A stretch of 64,000 nt of DNA from Anaerobacillus isosaccharinicus (GTDB taxonomy: Bacteria > Bacillota > Bacilli > Bacillales > Anaerobacillaceae). The DNA lies in contig NZ_CP063356.1 in NCBI RefSeq assembly GCF_001866075.3, forward strand, positions 4,578,164-4,642,163. Direction: 5' to 3'. The notes under the pieces were generated by a model, which was not told where the DNA came from, did not search any database, and saw only the letters and a program-made list of their open reading frames with translations. Both the position numbers and the translations under genes were made by a program. Shown here piece by piece: positions 45,073 through 53,331 of this stretch (positions are counted from its first letter, which is position 1; each line of letters opens with the position of its first letter).

Positions 45073-45456
45073 ATGAGTCAAAAATTCGAAATTGGACAGT
45101 TAGTGACTGGCATTTATAAAACAGGAAAATACATTGGGGAGATTACGATGGTCAAGGAAGCCAATTACGTCATGCGGGTGTTAGCAGTAATCAATCACCC
45201 AACCCAAGGCGATTTACATAACCCAAATCAAGTAGAAGGAGTCTTCTTCCACGAGCGCCGCGCCCTAGCTCACCGCGAGCAAGTCAACATTCCAAGTGTA
45301 TATGTGAAGCCTTTTGAAGGTGAGCTTCCTTCTTATGAAGATTCGTTACGAACTGCACTAGATAAAGATTTCGCCGAGCTTGAAGCTGATGGCTCTCCCT
45401 TTGCCGAGAAATGCATCGAAGTGTTAAGAGGATTAGAGAAAGATTACTTTAAGTAA
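45073..45456 (+). CDS. kapB: KapB-type kinase-associated protein
   Basis: 127 residues from ATG at 45073 (AAGGA upstream; an ATG at 45064 lies in this site). Matches the family: F-E-I-G-Q-L-V-T-G-I-Y-K-T-G-K-Y-I-G-E, R-V-L-A-V-x-x-H-P-x-Q-G-D-L-H. In B. subtilis KapB is needed for phosphorelay input of KinB at the start of sporulation. There is no lipobox here although the family is called lipoprotein B. Confidence 0.9.
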   Translation: MSQKFEIGQLVTGIYKTGKYIGEITMVKEANYVMRVLAVINHPTQGDLHNPNQVEGVFFHERRALAHREQVNIPSVYVKPFEGELPSYEDSLRTALDKDFAELEADGSPFAEKCIEVLRGLEKDYFK

Positions 45457-45488
45457 TCTTGTCGTTGTTTTACTCACGTGGCTGACGA

Positions 45489-45714
45489 AATAACGGACAT
45501 ACGTTCCGCTATTTATGAAAAAAATGCAATTTTTGAAAATTATCGGACATACGTTCCGCTATTCTTGTTAAATAGGGCATGTTTCCCCCTTTTTTCGATA
45601 AATAGCGGATCTGAGGTCCGTTAGCATTAGTTATATTGATGAATTCACCAAAATAACGGAACTCATGTCCGTTAGCTTTGAATTTCTCCAAATCAGCGGA
45701 TCTCTACTCCGTTA
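45489..45714. repeat. Palindromic repeat array, copy 3 (five units)
   Basis: Units CGGACATACGTTCCG (45494-45508 and 45544-45558, identical), then CGGATCTGAGGTCCG (45606-45620), CGGAACTCATGTCCG (45657-45671) and CGGATCTCTACTCCG (45697-45711). All fit CGGA-N7-TCCG flanked by TAA/TAG. Spacings are 50, 62, 51 and 40 bp. The second to fourth spacers are AT-rich and not alike. The whole 456-bp gap between kapB and the HAD gene holds only this and a hairpin with AAAGTCC/GGACTTT (about 45768-45791). Confidence 0.8.
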
Positions 45715-45912
45715 CTATCTCCACCTGATGATATTCAACCCCATCGATTATAGCAGCGCCATTAAAAAAGTCCACTTCCTCGGACTTTTTTGCTTTTAGA
45801 CCCTTGAAGACCATTCTGGATAAATTTTCAAAAACTCCTTGTAAAGTTTAAGTTGGTGTGGAACAATATTCCTATTGCACTTTACAATGAACACTTAATA
45901 GGAGCTGAAAAA

Positions 45913-46563
45913 ATGAAAACGTGGGCTTTCGTCTCAGACTTTGATGGAACTATTTCTAAAGAAGATTTTTATTGGTTAGTGATCAATAAGTATTTCCCTG
46001 AAGGTCAGGGGTTATTTGATAAATGGAAACGGGCTGAACTGTTGGATATCGATTTTCTTAGTCAAGTTTTCGCTTCTATCCACCAAGATGAAGAACAAAT
46101 CATCGCTGATATCCTTTCAATCTCAATCGATGAGCATGTACCTAGCTTCATCAAAAAGGTACAGGAAAACAACGGTGATTTCTATGTCTTAAGTGCTGGT
46201 ACAGACTACTACATTCACCATATCTTAAAGCAATACGGGATTGAAAATGTAAAAGTATTTTCAAATGAAGGATATTTCCGAGAAAAAAATGTCTTCATGA
46301 ACATCGATGAAACGCATCGTCATTACTCGAAACGTTATGGGATTGATAAGACTAAAGTTATTCTCGAATTAAAAGAGCAATATGAGCACATTTATTTTAG
46401 TGGTGATAGTGAACCAGATAGTCATCCTGCTGCTTATGCAGACATCACCTTTGCTAAAGATGCACTACAAGATATTTTACGAGAAAAGAACATTCCCTTT
46501 GTCGCTGTAGATACATTTAAGGAAATAGAAACATACTTGATTGAAAAAGGAGTGCTGTCATAA
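45913..46563 (+). CDS. HAD-superfamily phosphatase (MtnX-like)
   Basis: 216 residues from ATG at 45913 (AGGAG upstream). HAD motif I D-F-D-G-T, motif II L-S-A-G-T-D, motif III/IV S-G-D-S-E-P-D; belongs with MtnX/SerB-like subfamily IB phosphatases. In MtnX the substrate is a methionine-salvage intermediate, but no mtn gene is near. The stop is followed at once by the glycerol-1-phosphate dehydrogenase gene, suggesting it acts on G1P or a related phosphate (inference). Confidence 0.88.
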   Translation: MKTWAFVSDFDGTISKEDFYWLVINKYFPEGQGLFDKWKRAELLDIDFLSQVFASIHQDEEQIIADILSISIDEHVPSFIKKVQENNGDFYVLSAGTDYYIHHILKQYGIENVKVFSNEGYFREKNVFMNIDETHRHYSKRYGIDKTKVILELKEQYEHIYFSGDSEPDSHPAAYADITFAKDALQDILREKNIPFVAVDTFKEIETYLIEKGVLS

Positions 46564-47616
46564 ATGCTATCTCCTGTAACAAGTGTGCCTATCCCTGCAA
46601 TCCTAGAAATAAAAAATGGTGCGGTCACACGTCTTGGGCACATTTTAAAAAAGCATGACTTTTCAAATGCGGTCATCATTTTTGATGATTTCACATATGA
46701 AACTTTCAAGGATAATGTAATCATTTCCTTGCATACGATCGAAGTTGATACTGTGGTGATGCCTTCAAACCTTGATATTCAAGATTTAATTAAAAAGGCG
46801 TTTGCAATGCCACGCTATGATGTTGTCATTGCAATGGGTGGAGGTTCGATTATTGACTATGGAAAATACATTGCCTATTCAAGAAGAAGTCCATTCATTA
46901 GTATCCCGACATCAGCATCAAATGACGGGTTTGCAAGCTCTAACTGCTCGATACATGTAGAAGGCAAGAAAACGACTGTTCCTGCAAAGGTTCCCTTTGG
47001 CATCATTGCTGATCTAGAAATTATTCAACACGCTCCAGAACATTTAATATTAGCGGGAATTGGTGATTTGATCAGCAATATTACTGCACTATATGACTGG
47101 GAATTTGAAGAAAAAAACGGTGCAAGTCATGTAAATGCCTTTGCTTCAATGTTAAGTAAAAAAGCCGTAAACAGCTTTATCCGAACACCGATGACTGACA
47201 TTAAAAATTCTATCTTTTTAAAGGAGTTAATCAGCTCAGCAACAATGGGTGGGATTGCTACAGCAATCAGTGGCAATAGCTCACCAATTAGTGGCTCAGA
47301 ACACCTTATTTCCCATGCACTCGATAAAATTTCTGTCAAACCACAGATGCATGGAATTCAAGTAGGAGTTGCCACTTATATTATGGCGAATGTTCAAAAT
47401 CATCGTGCCCTTCGGATCAAAAAGGTTTTTGAACGCACTGGCTTTTTTGACTATGTAAAAGGCCTTGGATTACAAAAAGAAGAATATGTAGAAGCGATCA
47501 AAATGGCCCCAAGCATCAAGCCAAATCGGTACACATTTCTTCATGACGAGTCCTATCAGCAAAAAGCGATCCTATTTGTTCGTGAAGATGACCTCCTCCA
47601 AGAAATTTTTCAATAG
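46564..47616 (+). CDS. egsA: sn-Glycerol-1-phosphate dehydrogenase (AraM/EgsA)
   Basis: 350 residues, iron-containing-ADH/DHQ-synthase fold. G-G-G-S-I-I-D-Y-G-K-Y (NAD-binding), P-T-S-A-S-N-D-G-F-A-S, and the metal ligands in G-I-G-D, S-E-H-L-I-S-H and M-H-G-I-Q-V-G. Reduces dihydroxyacetone phosphate to sn-glycerol-1-phosphate, precursor of the PcrB product in Bacillus and of archaeal-type ether lipids. Starts immediately after the HAD phosphatase stop with GGAG inside that gene's end, so it is translationally coupled. Confidence 0.9.
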   Translation: MLSPVTSVPIPAILEIKNGAVTRLGHILKKHDFSNAVIIFDDFTYETFKDNVIISLHTIEVDTVVMPSNLDIQDLIKKAFAMPRYDVVIAMGGGSIIDYGKYIAYSRRSPFISIPTSASNDGFASSNCSIHVEGKKTTVPAKVPFGIIADLEIIQHAPEHLILAGIGDLISNITALYDWEFEEKNGASHVNAFASMLSKKAVNSFIRTPMTDIKNSIFLKELISSATMGGIATAISGNSSPISGSEHLISHALDKISVKPQMHGIQVGVATYIMANVQNHRALRIKKVFERTGFFDYVKGLGLQKEEYVEAIKMAPSIKPNRYTFLHDESYQQKAILFVREDDLLQEIFQ

Positions 47617-47719
47617 GCATTTGGCTTAACTTAATCTTCTTTGTGGTATACACCCACCCTATTTTCCCGCTCCCACATAGGAATATAGTGTAGCCAAAAC
47701 AAAAAGGGGGTCATTGATA

Positions 47720-47848
47720 ATGTATCACTATGGCGCACCACAACAATTCCAAGGTTATCCAAGTGCTCACGGCACTGGTCGTTCGTTTACGTTAATTGTT
47801 GTTTTGTTCATCCTACTAGTAGTAGTAGGTTCGGCTTATCTTAAGTAA
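47720..47848 (+). CDS. YjcZ-family small sporulation peptide
   Basis: 42 residues: MYHYGAPQQFQGYP, a glycine-rich turn, then one membrane helix (FTLIVVLFILLVVVGSAY) and LK. YjcZ-like peptides are small, made in sporulating cells and often near spore coat genes. AAAAAGGGGG precedes ATG by about 9 nt. It is too short for ordinary gene calling. Upstream CATAGGAATA at 47681 is a near match to a sigma-K minus-10 element. Confidence 0.85.
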   Translation: MYHYGAPQQFQGYPSAHGTGRSFTLIVVLFILLVVVGSAYLK

Positions 47849-47854
47849 GTGATC

Positions 47855-48003
47855 GCTTCGATTGCTTTTAAAAGAAAAGCGCAGAACGCCCGCCTAGCGG
47901 CGACAAGCAAATGTTCTGACAGGAAAAAAGTGCGCTTTTTCACTTTTTTATCTGGCAGGTTATTTGACCTCGAGCAGCTGGCGCTCGGAGCTAGACAACT
48001 TCA
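47855..48003. repeat. Bacillaceae interspersed element (CGCCCGCCTAGCGGCGAC...)
   Basis: AAAAGCGCAGAACGCCCGCCTAGCGGCGACAAGC-type sequence, a hairpin AAAAAAGTG/CACTTTTTT, and CTGGCGCTCGGAGCTAGACA at the end. Sequences of this form recur between genes across Bacillus and Oceanobacillus genomes as I remember; I cannot confirm the copy number here. GC-rich compared with its surroundings. Confidence 0.55.
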
Positions 48004-48029
48004 AAAAGTTATTCTTTCTTATCTTTGAA

Positions 48030-48062
48030 CAAAAACGCTGGGACTTAAGCTTCCCAGCGTTT
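48030..48062 (-). terminator. Terminator of the methyltransferase gene
   Basis: AACGCTGGGA and TCCCAGCGTT perfect 10-bp stem, T5 following on the minus strand. Confidence 0.85.
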
Positions 48063-48065
48063 CCT

Positions 48066-48860
48066 TTATTTTATAAGCGGTGATAGTCTTTCCCCTAAAA
48101 CATCTTTCCTTCTGGCGACCATTCGCGTAAACGTAAAATATTCCCCACCATCAGCAGTTAGTAAGTCAATATCTCCGTTTCGTCCCCAGTACCCAGACGC
48201 TTTTGCAGTTGTTTCCCACTTCATCCATAAATCCCAGCCGTTTGATAGCGTATCTGCAACCTCGATATCCACTACACCCGACCTTCTCCAAAGCTTTGAC
48301 CACCATGCAGGAGAATGAAATGAGTACCACTCATTGTCCCAATATGGTTTCAATTTTTCTGGAATATCATCTTCAAATTCCTTCGTTAAACCTGGGACAA
48401 CAATACCGATTTGGCCATTTGGCGTTAATAACTCTGAGAATTTAAGTAGGTAAATATCATCTGTTCCAAAATAGTGATAAGAATCTATACTAATAATCGC
48501 ATCAAAAAACTCATTAGCATATGGCAACGCATGTGCTTCGGCGCGAATAGGGAAGACAAGATCCTCTACCCCAGCTTCTTTAATTCGTTTCAAATTATCA
48601 GTAGCACTAATCCAAAGATCGTTCGCCCATACTTGAACACCAAACTCCTTTGCTAGAAAAATTGAGCTCATCGCTTTACCACAGCCCATATCAAGTACTT
48701 TCATTCCCGGTTTCAGGTCCATATTCTCTACTAAAAATTCTGTTAACCAGATCGAATTTGGCCCCATCTCATTTTCAATCATCCATTTCGGATCATATTT
48801 TGTTGAGCGTGGAAACTGCTCAACAGTTAATGCTTCCTGCAACTGTTTGTCTGTCATCAT
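48066..48860 (-). CDS. SAM-dependent class I methyltransferase
   Basis: 264 residues. V-L-D-M-G-C-G-K-A is the SAM-binding loop; V-W-A-N-D-L-W and I-S-I-D-S-Y-H-Y-F-G follow. A class I fold near the cyclopropane/methyltransferase-11 group; substrate unknown. Two ATG codons (48860, 48857) are next to each other after TGGAGG. Neighbours do not help. Confidence 0.85.
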   Translation of the reverse strand: MMTDKQLQEALTVEQFPRSTKYDPKWMIENEMGPNSIWLTEFLVENMDLKPGMKVLDMGCGKAMSSIFLAKEFGVQVWANDLWISATDNLKRIKEAGVEDLVFPIRAEAHALPYANEFFDAIISIDSYHYFGTDDIYLLKFSELLTPNGQIGIVVPGLTKEFEDDIPEKLKPYWDNEWYSFHSPAWWSKLWRRSGVVDIEVADTLSNGWDLWMKWETTAKASGYWGRNGDIDLLTADGGEYFTFTRMVARRKDVLGERLSPLIK

Positions 48861-48882
48861 TTAAGAAAAGCCTCCATTTTTC

Positions 48883-49878
48883 TTAATTAAACTTTTGCCA
48901 AGGGAATGCTGTTTTCCCAAAGGCCCTTGCTCCTATTTCCCTTCCTAAATCGGTACTATTAAAATATTTAACTCCTAGTGGTGAATTTTTTTGGAGTTTA
49001 TTAGATAAGACAATTATCGTTAAGTTTTCTTCTACGAATTTTTCAAAGTGTGAGGTGTAACCAATTGGATGAAAGCCACCATGGGAGATACTTTGTCGAC
49101 CAAAGTTATTCTTAATAAACCAGCCATAGCCATATTTAACGAGTGTGCCATCATAAGAGATTGATTGCATTTTTTTAATAGATTCAGTCGTTGCTAGTCG
49201 GTCAGAACTCAATGCTTGATCGTATAAAAATAAGTCTTCAACATTTGAAACGAGATCTCCTGCACCCAGTAGTAGCGAAGGTTTACAATGAAAGACACTC
49301 TCCCAATATTGAGCTTTGTTATCTTCTTTTTCTCCGTCGAAGAATGAATTTTCCATCCCAGCTGGCAATAGAATATGTTCCGTGACGTATTCATGAAAAG
49401 ATTGGTTCGTAACGGTTTCTATAATCTGAGCTAATAGAAGATAGTTCGTATTGCTATATTGCCACTTCTTTCCTGGTTGGAACTTAAGCGGTTTCTCTAA
49501 TACAAGATCAATAATCTGTTCAGGTGTAAAATCATCACCCGTTTGCACTCGTTTATCAAATAGATAATTAGGGATACCTGAAGTTTGATTTAATAGATGA
49601 TGAATCGTTATTTTGGCATCTGGGTAAATTTCCTCAAAAAAATCTATGACCTTATCATTTAATTTCAGTTTATTCTTTTCAACTAGTTGCATAATGCTTA
49701 ATGCCGTAAATGATTTTGTAACCGACCCAATTCCAAAATTGCTTTTTGTTGTGTTTTGGACACCGTCACAGGCCAAACCAAAAGCCTCTTTGAAAATAAT
49801 CTCGTCATCTTTAGCTATCAATACTGCACCGGTAAATTTTTTAATATTCGATAGATAGTTTCGTAATCTAGTTTCCAT
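48883..49878 (-). CDS. Serine hydrolase (class C beta-lactamase fold)
   Basis: 331 residues. S52-V-T-K55 as S-x-x-K, Y-S-N-T-N-Y as the Y-x-N motif, and I-S-H-G-G as H-x-G in place of K-T-G: the set of PBP4*/esterase-type beta-lactamase-related serine hydrolases. No signal peptide, so cytoplasmic or an uncertain location; probably an esterase or D-amino-peptidase rather than an antibiotic-resistance enzyme. Confidence 0.88.
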   Translation of the reverse strand: METRLRNYLSNIKKFTGAVLIAKDDEIIFKEAFGLACDGVQNTTKSNFGIGSVTKSFTALSIMQLVEKNKLKLNDKVIDFFEEIYPDAKITIHHLLNQTSGIPNYLFDKRVQTGDDFTPEQIIDLVLEKPLKFQPGKKWQYSNTNYLLLAQIIETVTNQSFHEYVTEHILLPAGMENSFFDGEKEDNKAQYWESVFHCKPSLLLGAGDLVSNVEDLFLYDQALSSDRLATTESIKKMQSISYDGTLVKYGYGWFIKNNFGRQSISHGGFHPIGYTSHFEKFVEENLTIIVLSNKLQKNSPLGVKYFNSTDLGREIGARAFGKTAFPWQKFN

Positions 49879-50023
49879 ACGCCACCTACTTACGTGCTTT
49901 TTTCTTAATTTTACCAGTAACTGGCTTAATAAACGATATGATCTTTTAAGATAATTCGGTAAATTTGTGTCATTTTTAAAACGCCAACGTTACTTTTTAC
50001 CTAATTTTCCCTTTCAATGCCAA

Positions 50024-50113
50024 CAAAAAAACGCACACTATGCGAACTGCCCCCTCCCTTGTTAGCTAATGTATAACAAGGGTGTCAGTCACAAAAAATG
50101 CGCGCTTTGTTTT
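50024..50113 (-). terminator. Long structured terminator of the aldo/keto reductase gene
   Basis: Nested stems: GCGCA/TGCGT at the base, ACTG/CAGT, and CCCTTGTTA/TAACAAGGG at the top, followed on the minus strand by TTTTTTT. Confidence 0.65.
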
Positions 50114-50122
50114 TAATTCTAT

Positions 50123-50965
50123 CTATTCACGGTTAAACTCATCTGGATTTGGTCCAACGCGGCGGTCTTCGTTAAGGCTATTAATTAAGGCCATTTCCTC
50201 AGTAGTTAATTCAAAATCAAAAATATCTGCATTTTCTTTCATTCGTTCTGGTTTCACTGACTTCGGAATTGTCACTACCTCGTTTTGAAGGTCCCATCGT
50301 AAAATAACTTGGGCAACAGACTTCCCGTACTTTTTCCCAATCTCAGCTAAGGTTGGCTCTTCAAGTAACTCCCCTTGCATAAGTGGTGACCAAGCTTCAA
50401 GCTGAATTTTGTTATTTTTACAAAACTCATGCAGCTCTTTTTGCGTTAAACGCGGATGATACTCGACTTGATTGACCATTGGTACAACTTCACAATCTGC
50501 CATTAGATCTTCTAAGTGTGACACTTGAAAGTTACTTACACCAATAGCGCGGATCTTCCCTGCCTTATAAAGATACTCAAGTGCTTTCCACGTTTCTTTG
50601 TACTTGCCTTTTGCAGGTACTGGCCAGTGAATTAAATATAGATCTAAGTAATGTAAACCTAATTTCTTCATGCTTTCTTCAAAGGCTGCTACTGTAGTTT
50701 CAAAGCCTTGGTTTGCATTCCAAACTTTAGTTGTAATAAAAAGTTCTTCTCGCGGTACGCCTGATTCCTTAATTGCTTGACCTACCCCTTCTTCATTTCC
50801 ATAAATTGCAGCAGTATCAATGCTTCTGTAGCCTTGCTCAATGGCTGATCTAACTGAACTAACCGCTTCATCCCCTTCTTTCACTTTAAAAACACCAAGT
50901 CCAAACCAAGGCATCTCAACACCATTATGTAATGTTACTGTACTTTGTAAATTTTTCAATGACAT
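50123..50965 (-). CDS. Aldo/keto reductase
   Basis: 280 residues, TIM-barrel. D-T-A-A-I-Y-G-N-E-E (catalytic Asp and Tyr), T-K-V-W-N-A-N (Lys), L-I-H-W-P-V (His), and I-P-K-S-V-K-P-E-R (NADPH phosphate). Matches the AKR5/YvgN-YtbE branch reducing aldehydes such as methylglyoxal. A single gene ended by the terminator at 50024. Confidence 0.93.
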   Translation of the reverse strand: MSLKNLQSTVTLHNGVEMPWFGLGVFKVKEGDEAVSSVRSAIEQGYRSIDTAAIYGNEEGVGQAIKESGVPREELFITTKVWNANQGFETTVAAFEESMKKLGLHYLDLYLIHWPVPAKGKYKETWKALEYLYKAGKIRAIGVSNFQVSHLEDLMADCEVVPMVNQVEYHPRLTQKELHEFCKNNKIQLEAWSPLMQGELLEEPTLAEIGKKYGKSVAQVILRWDLQNEVVTIPKSVKPERMKENADIFDFELTTEEMALINSLNEDRRVGPNPDEFNRE

Positions 50966-51082
50966 CCACTCCTTTTAGTTAGTTGCACATGTAGTATAAC
51001 AAAAATAAACGCAGAAAAAAATTATTTCGTTTCACTAAAAATTAAGGTAAAATGTTCAATAACAAAGAATACGGAGGTTCCA

Positions 51083-52249
51083 ATGAAACAAACAGTCAAT
51101 GAGCAAATTGAACAATTACGTTCAACCTTTTATAAGATTAGTCAATATATCGGAGAAAATCCTGAATTAGGACATGAAGAATGGAAAGCTTCAAAAATAC
51201 TTTCTGAAGAGCTTGTAAATCATGGTTTCCAAGTCAACTTAGGTACTTGTGAATTACCAACGGCATTTGATGCTGTTTTCGATAGTGGGATTTCTGGACC
51301 TTCTGTTGGTTTTATGGCTGAATATGATGCCCTTCCTGAACTTGGACATGCTTGTGGCCACAATTTAATTGGAACGATGGCAATTGCTGCAGCAATTGGC
51401 TTAAGTAAGGTCATTAAAAACTCTGGTGGGAAAATTTATGTGTATGGGACACCTGCAGAAGAAACTCGTGGTGGCAAAGTCACAATGGCTGAACAAGGGG
51501 TGTTTGACCATCTTGATGTTGCGATGATGGTTCATCCGCTGTATCGACATGAAAAAAGTGGGTCGTCATTGGCCATGGATGCAATTCAGTTTGAATTTTT
51601 CGGAAAACCAGCTCATGCTGCAGCATCTCCTCATGAAGGAATTAATGCATTAGATGCCGTCATTCAAACCTTTAATGGCATTAACGCACTAAGACAACAT
51701 ATTACTCCTGATGCACGGATCCATGGTATCATTCCTAATGGTGGGAAGGCAGCAAATATCATTCCTGATTATGCAGTTGCCCAATTTTACGTCCGAGCTC
51801 AGCATCGAAACTACTTAAATGAATTAGTAGAAAAAGTAAAAAACTGTGCCAAAGGAGCAGCACTTGCAACAGGCGCTAGACTTGAAACGTCGTTTTACGA
51901 ATTATCTTATGATGATTTGAAAACGAATGAAGCACTCTCTGCTTCCTTTACTGAAAATTTAATTGAGTTGGGTATTAAACCTGAAGAAATCCATGAAAAA
52001 GGTAGTGGTGGTTCCCTTGATATGGGAAATGTCAGTCATGTCGTACCATCAATCCACCCATACATTAAAATTTGTGATCAACCTTATCTTTGTCACACAC
52101 ATGAATTCCGCGAAGCTGCCATGAGTGAACAAGGCTTTGAGGGGCTTATCCTTGCAGCAAAGTGTATGGCCAACACTGCATACGACGTGATCACCAACCC
52201 AGATTTACTCCACAAAATTAAACTTGAGTTTGAAGCAACAAAACGATAA
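51083..52249 (+). CDS. M20-family amidohydrolase (AbgB/p-aminobenzoyl-glutamate hydrolase-like)
   Basis: 388 residues. G-H-A-C-G-H-N (metal ligands), P-A-E-E-T-R-G-G-K (catalytic Glu pair), H-A-A-A-S-P-H-E-G-I-N-A in the dimer domain, and C-H-T-H-E-F near the end. Belongs to the M20D group with AbgB and aminoacylases, removing an acyl or aminobenzoyl group from an amino acid. CGGAGGT precedes ATG. Confidence 0.88.
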   Translation: MKQTVNEQIEQLRSTFYKISQYIGENPELGHEEWKASKILSEELVNHGFQVNLGTCELPTAFDAVFDSGISGPSVGFMAEYDALPELGHACGHNLIGTMAIAAAIGLSKVIKNSGGKIYVYGTPAEETRGGKVTMAEQGVFDHLDVAMMVHPLYRHEKSGSSLAMDAIQFEFFGKPAHAAASPHEGINALDAVIQTFNGINALRQHITPDARIHGIIPNGGKAANIIPDYAVAQFYVRAQHRNYLNELVEKVKNCAKGAALATGARLETSFYELSYDDLKTNEALSASFTENLIELGIKPEEIHEKGSGGSLDMGNVSHVVPSIHPYIKICDQPYLCHTHEFREAAMSEQGFEGLILAAKCMANTAYDVITNPDLLHKIKLEFEATKR

Positions 52250-52261
52250 TAATACAGAAGT

Positions 52262-52302
52262 AACACTGTGCTCGGTCATGAGTGAGCACAGTGTTATTTT
52301 TT
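52262..52302 (+). terminator. Terminator of the M20 gene
   Basis: AACACTGTGCTC and GAGCACAGTGTT perfect 12-bp stem followed by ATTTTTT. Confidence 0.85.
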
Positions 52303-52337
52303 CTACTTTTCTGCAATTAGATCTGACTGTTAGTTAA

Positions 52338-52377
52338 CAAACAAGGCTATGCTCATATTTGAGCATAGCCTTGTTTG
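52338..52377 (-). terminator. Terminator of the spore protein gene
   Basis: ACAAGGCTATGCTC and GAGCATAGCCTTGT, 14-bp perfect stem, placed 7 bp after the stop at 52384. Confidence 0.8.
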
Positions 52378-52383
52378 TGGTTT

Positions 52384-53172
52384 TTATTTTTTAGAGTCAA
52401 CGCTTAATTGTTGCTTCTGCAATACTTTCAGCTTAATTTCAACAACCATTTTTTCTTCAATCGAATTAAATGTTCCTTCTTCAAATGGCGCGTCAATCGT
52501 TTCTCCCTTTTGATTTTGAACTCGACCCATTTGACGATCTAGAGCTTCGTCATACTGAATGAATCGGCTAGATAATAACTCACAGTATGGTAGTTCATTG
52601 AACTCTTCACCGCTGTATTGGTCAAATTGAGATAAATCAGCAGATAACAAATGCTCTTTTGAAGAGAAGCCATCAGGCAGATCAGATTTCGTGAAGAACG
52701 TAAACTCTTGACTTTGTGGCCCATAAGAAAACTGAGGTTTGCGAAGATATTCTACATCTGTAACTGCTTTAAATGGTACGTCAATTGTTAAAGAGCGAAT
52801 ACTAGAAACGACCGCATCCTTTGTTCCATATTTAGGTGTCGCATACTGAATGTTTTTACGGACAAATCCTGCGATAAATAGTTTGTTCGTTGGTAGTAAT
52901 AGACGACATTGCGTAATTTTTAAGTTCTTTTTAATATTCTTAATTTCTAGTACTGGTTCTGGAAATTTAATCGTTGGATTTAAGTCTAGTTGAACAACTG
53001 TTTCTGCTAAGACAACTGGTACTTTAACAGTAGATTTTCCAACAATAACATCTGGATCAACAGGACGGTTACCTACTTTCGGTGATAGTGCATTTTTTTG
53101 TTTCATAGGTTTATAGTTAAAGTATGGTGGTGCTGGCTTATGGCCGTTACTTTGATCTTTTTTATCTGACAT
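52384..53172 (-). CDS. CsxC-type/SPOCS-domain spore surface protein
   Basis: 262 residues, no signal peptide. V-K-V-P-V-V-L-A-E-T-V-V-Q-L-D-L and L-F-I-A-G-F-V-R-K-N-I-Q-Y-A-T are the conserved core seen in CsxC-like and DUF3794 (SPOCS) proteins of spore coat/exosporium. The first ~40 residues are disordered-looking, P/K/N rich; the C-terminus is charged. It is likely made in the mother cell. GGAGGTGAC precedes ATG, and a good sigma-K-like promoter lies just upstream, supporting late sporulation expression. Confidence 0.8.
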   Translation of the reverse strand: MSDKKDQSNGHKPAPPYFNYKPMKQKNALSPKVGNRPVDPDVIVGKSTVKVPVVLAETVVQLDLNPTIKFPEPVLEIKNIKKNLKITQCRLLLPTNKLFIAGFVRKNIQYATPKYGTKDAVVSSIRSLTIDVPFKAVTDVEYLRKPQFSYGPQSQEFTFFTKSDLPDGFSSKEHLLSADLSQFDQYSGEEFNELPYCELLSSRFIQYDEALDRQMGRVQNQKGETIDAPFEEGTFNSIEEKMVVEIKLKVLQKQQLSVDSKK

Positions 53173-53200
53173 TAGAATGTCACCTCCTTAGTATTTGTTA

Positions 53201-53229
53201 TAGCTTATGTAACATGTACTAAGAGGGGT
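53201..53229 (-). promoter_or_regulatory. Sigma-K-like promoter of the spore protein gene
   Basis: Minus strand ACC, 17 nt, CATAAGCTA, about 29 bp before the start codon. The -10 matches CATANNNTA exactly. Confidence 0.55.
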
Positions 53230-53331
53230 GGACGATTCTAATAGGGAGAACCCTAATTACGGAATAACTAGCTATTTAATTAGTAACACTTGTCTACAAA
53301 TCTAGTAAAAATAGGTATACCTCTATTTCAA

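Noticed and set aside
45489-45714. CRISPR array
   Set aside because: Repeats are palindromic, about 20 bp, diverged and reversed in part; spacing varies 40-62 bp; no cas genes nearby.
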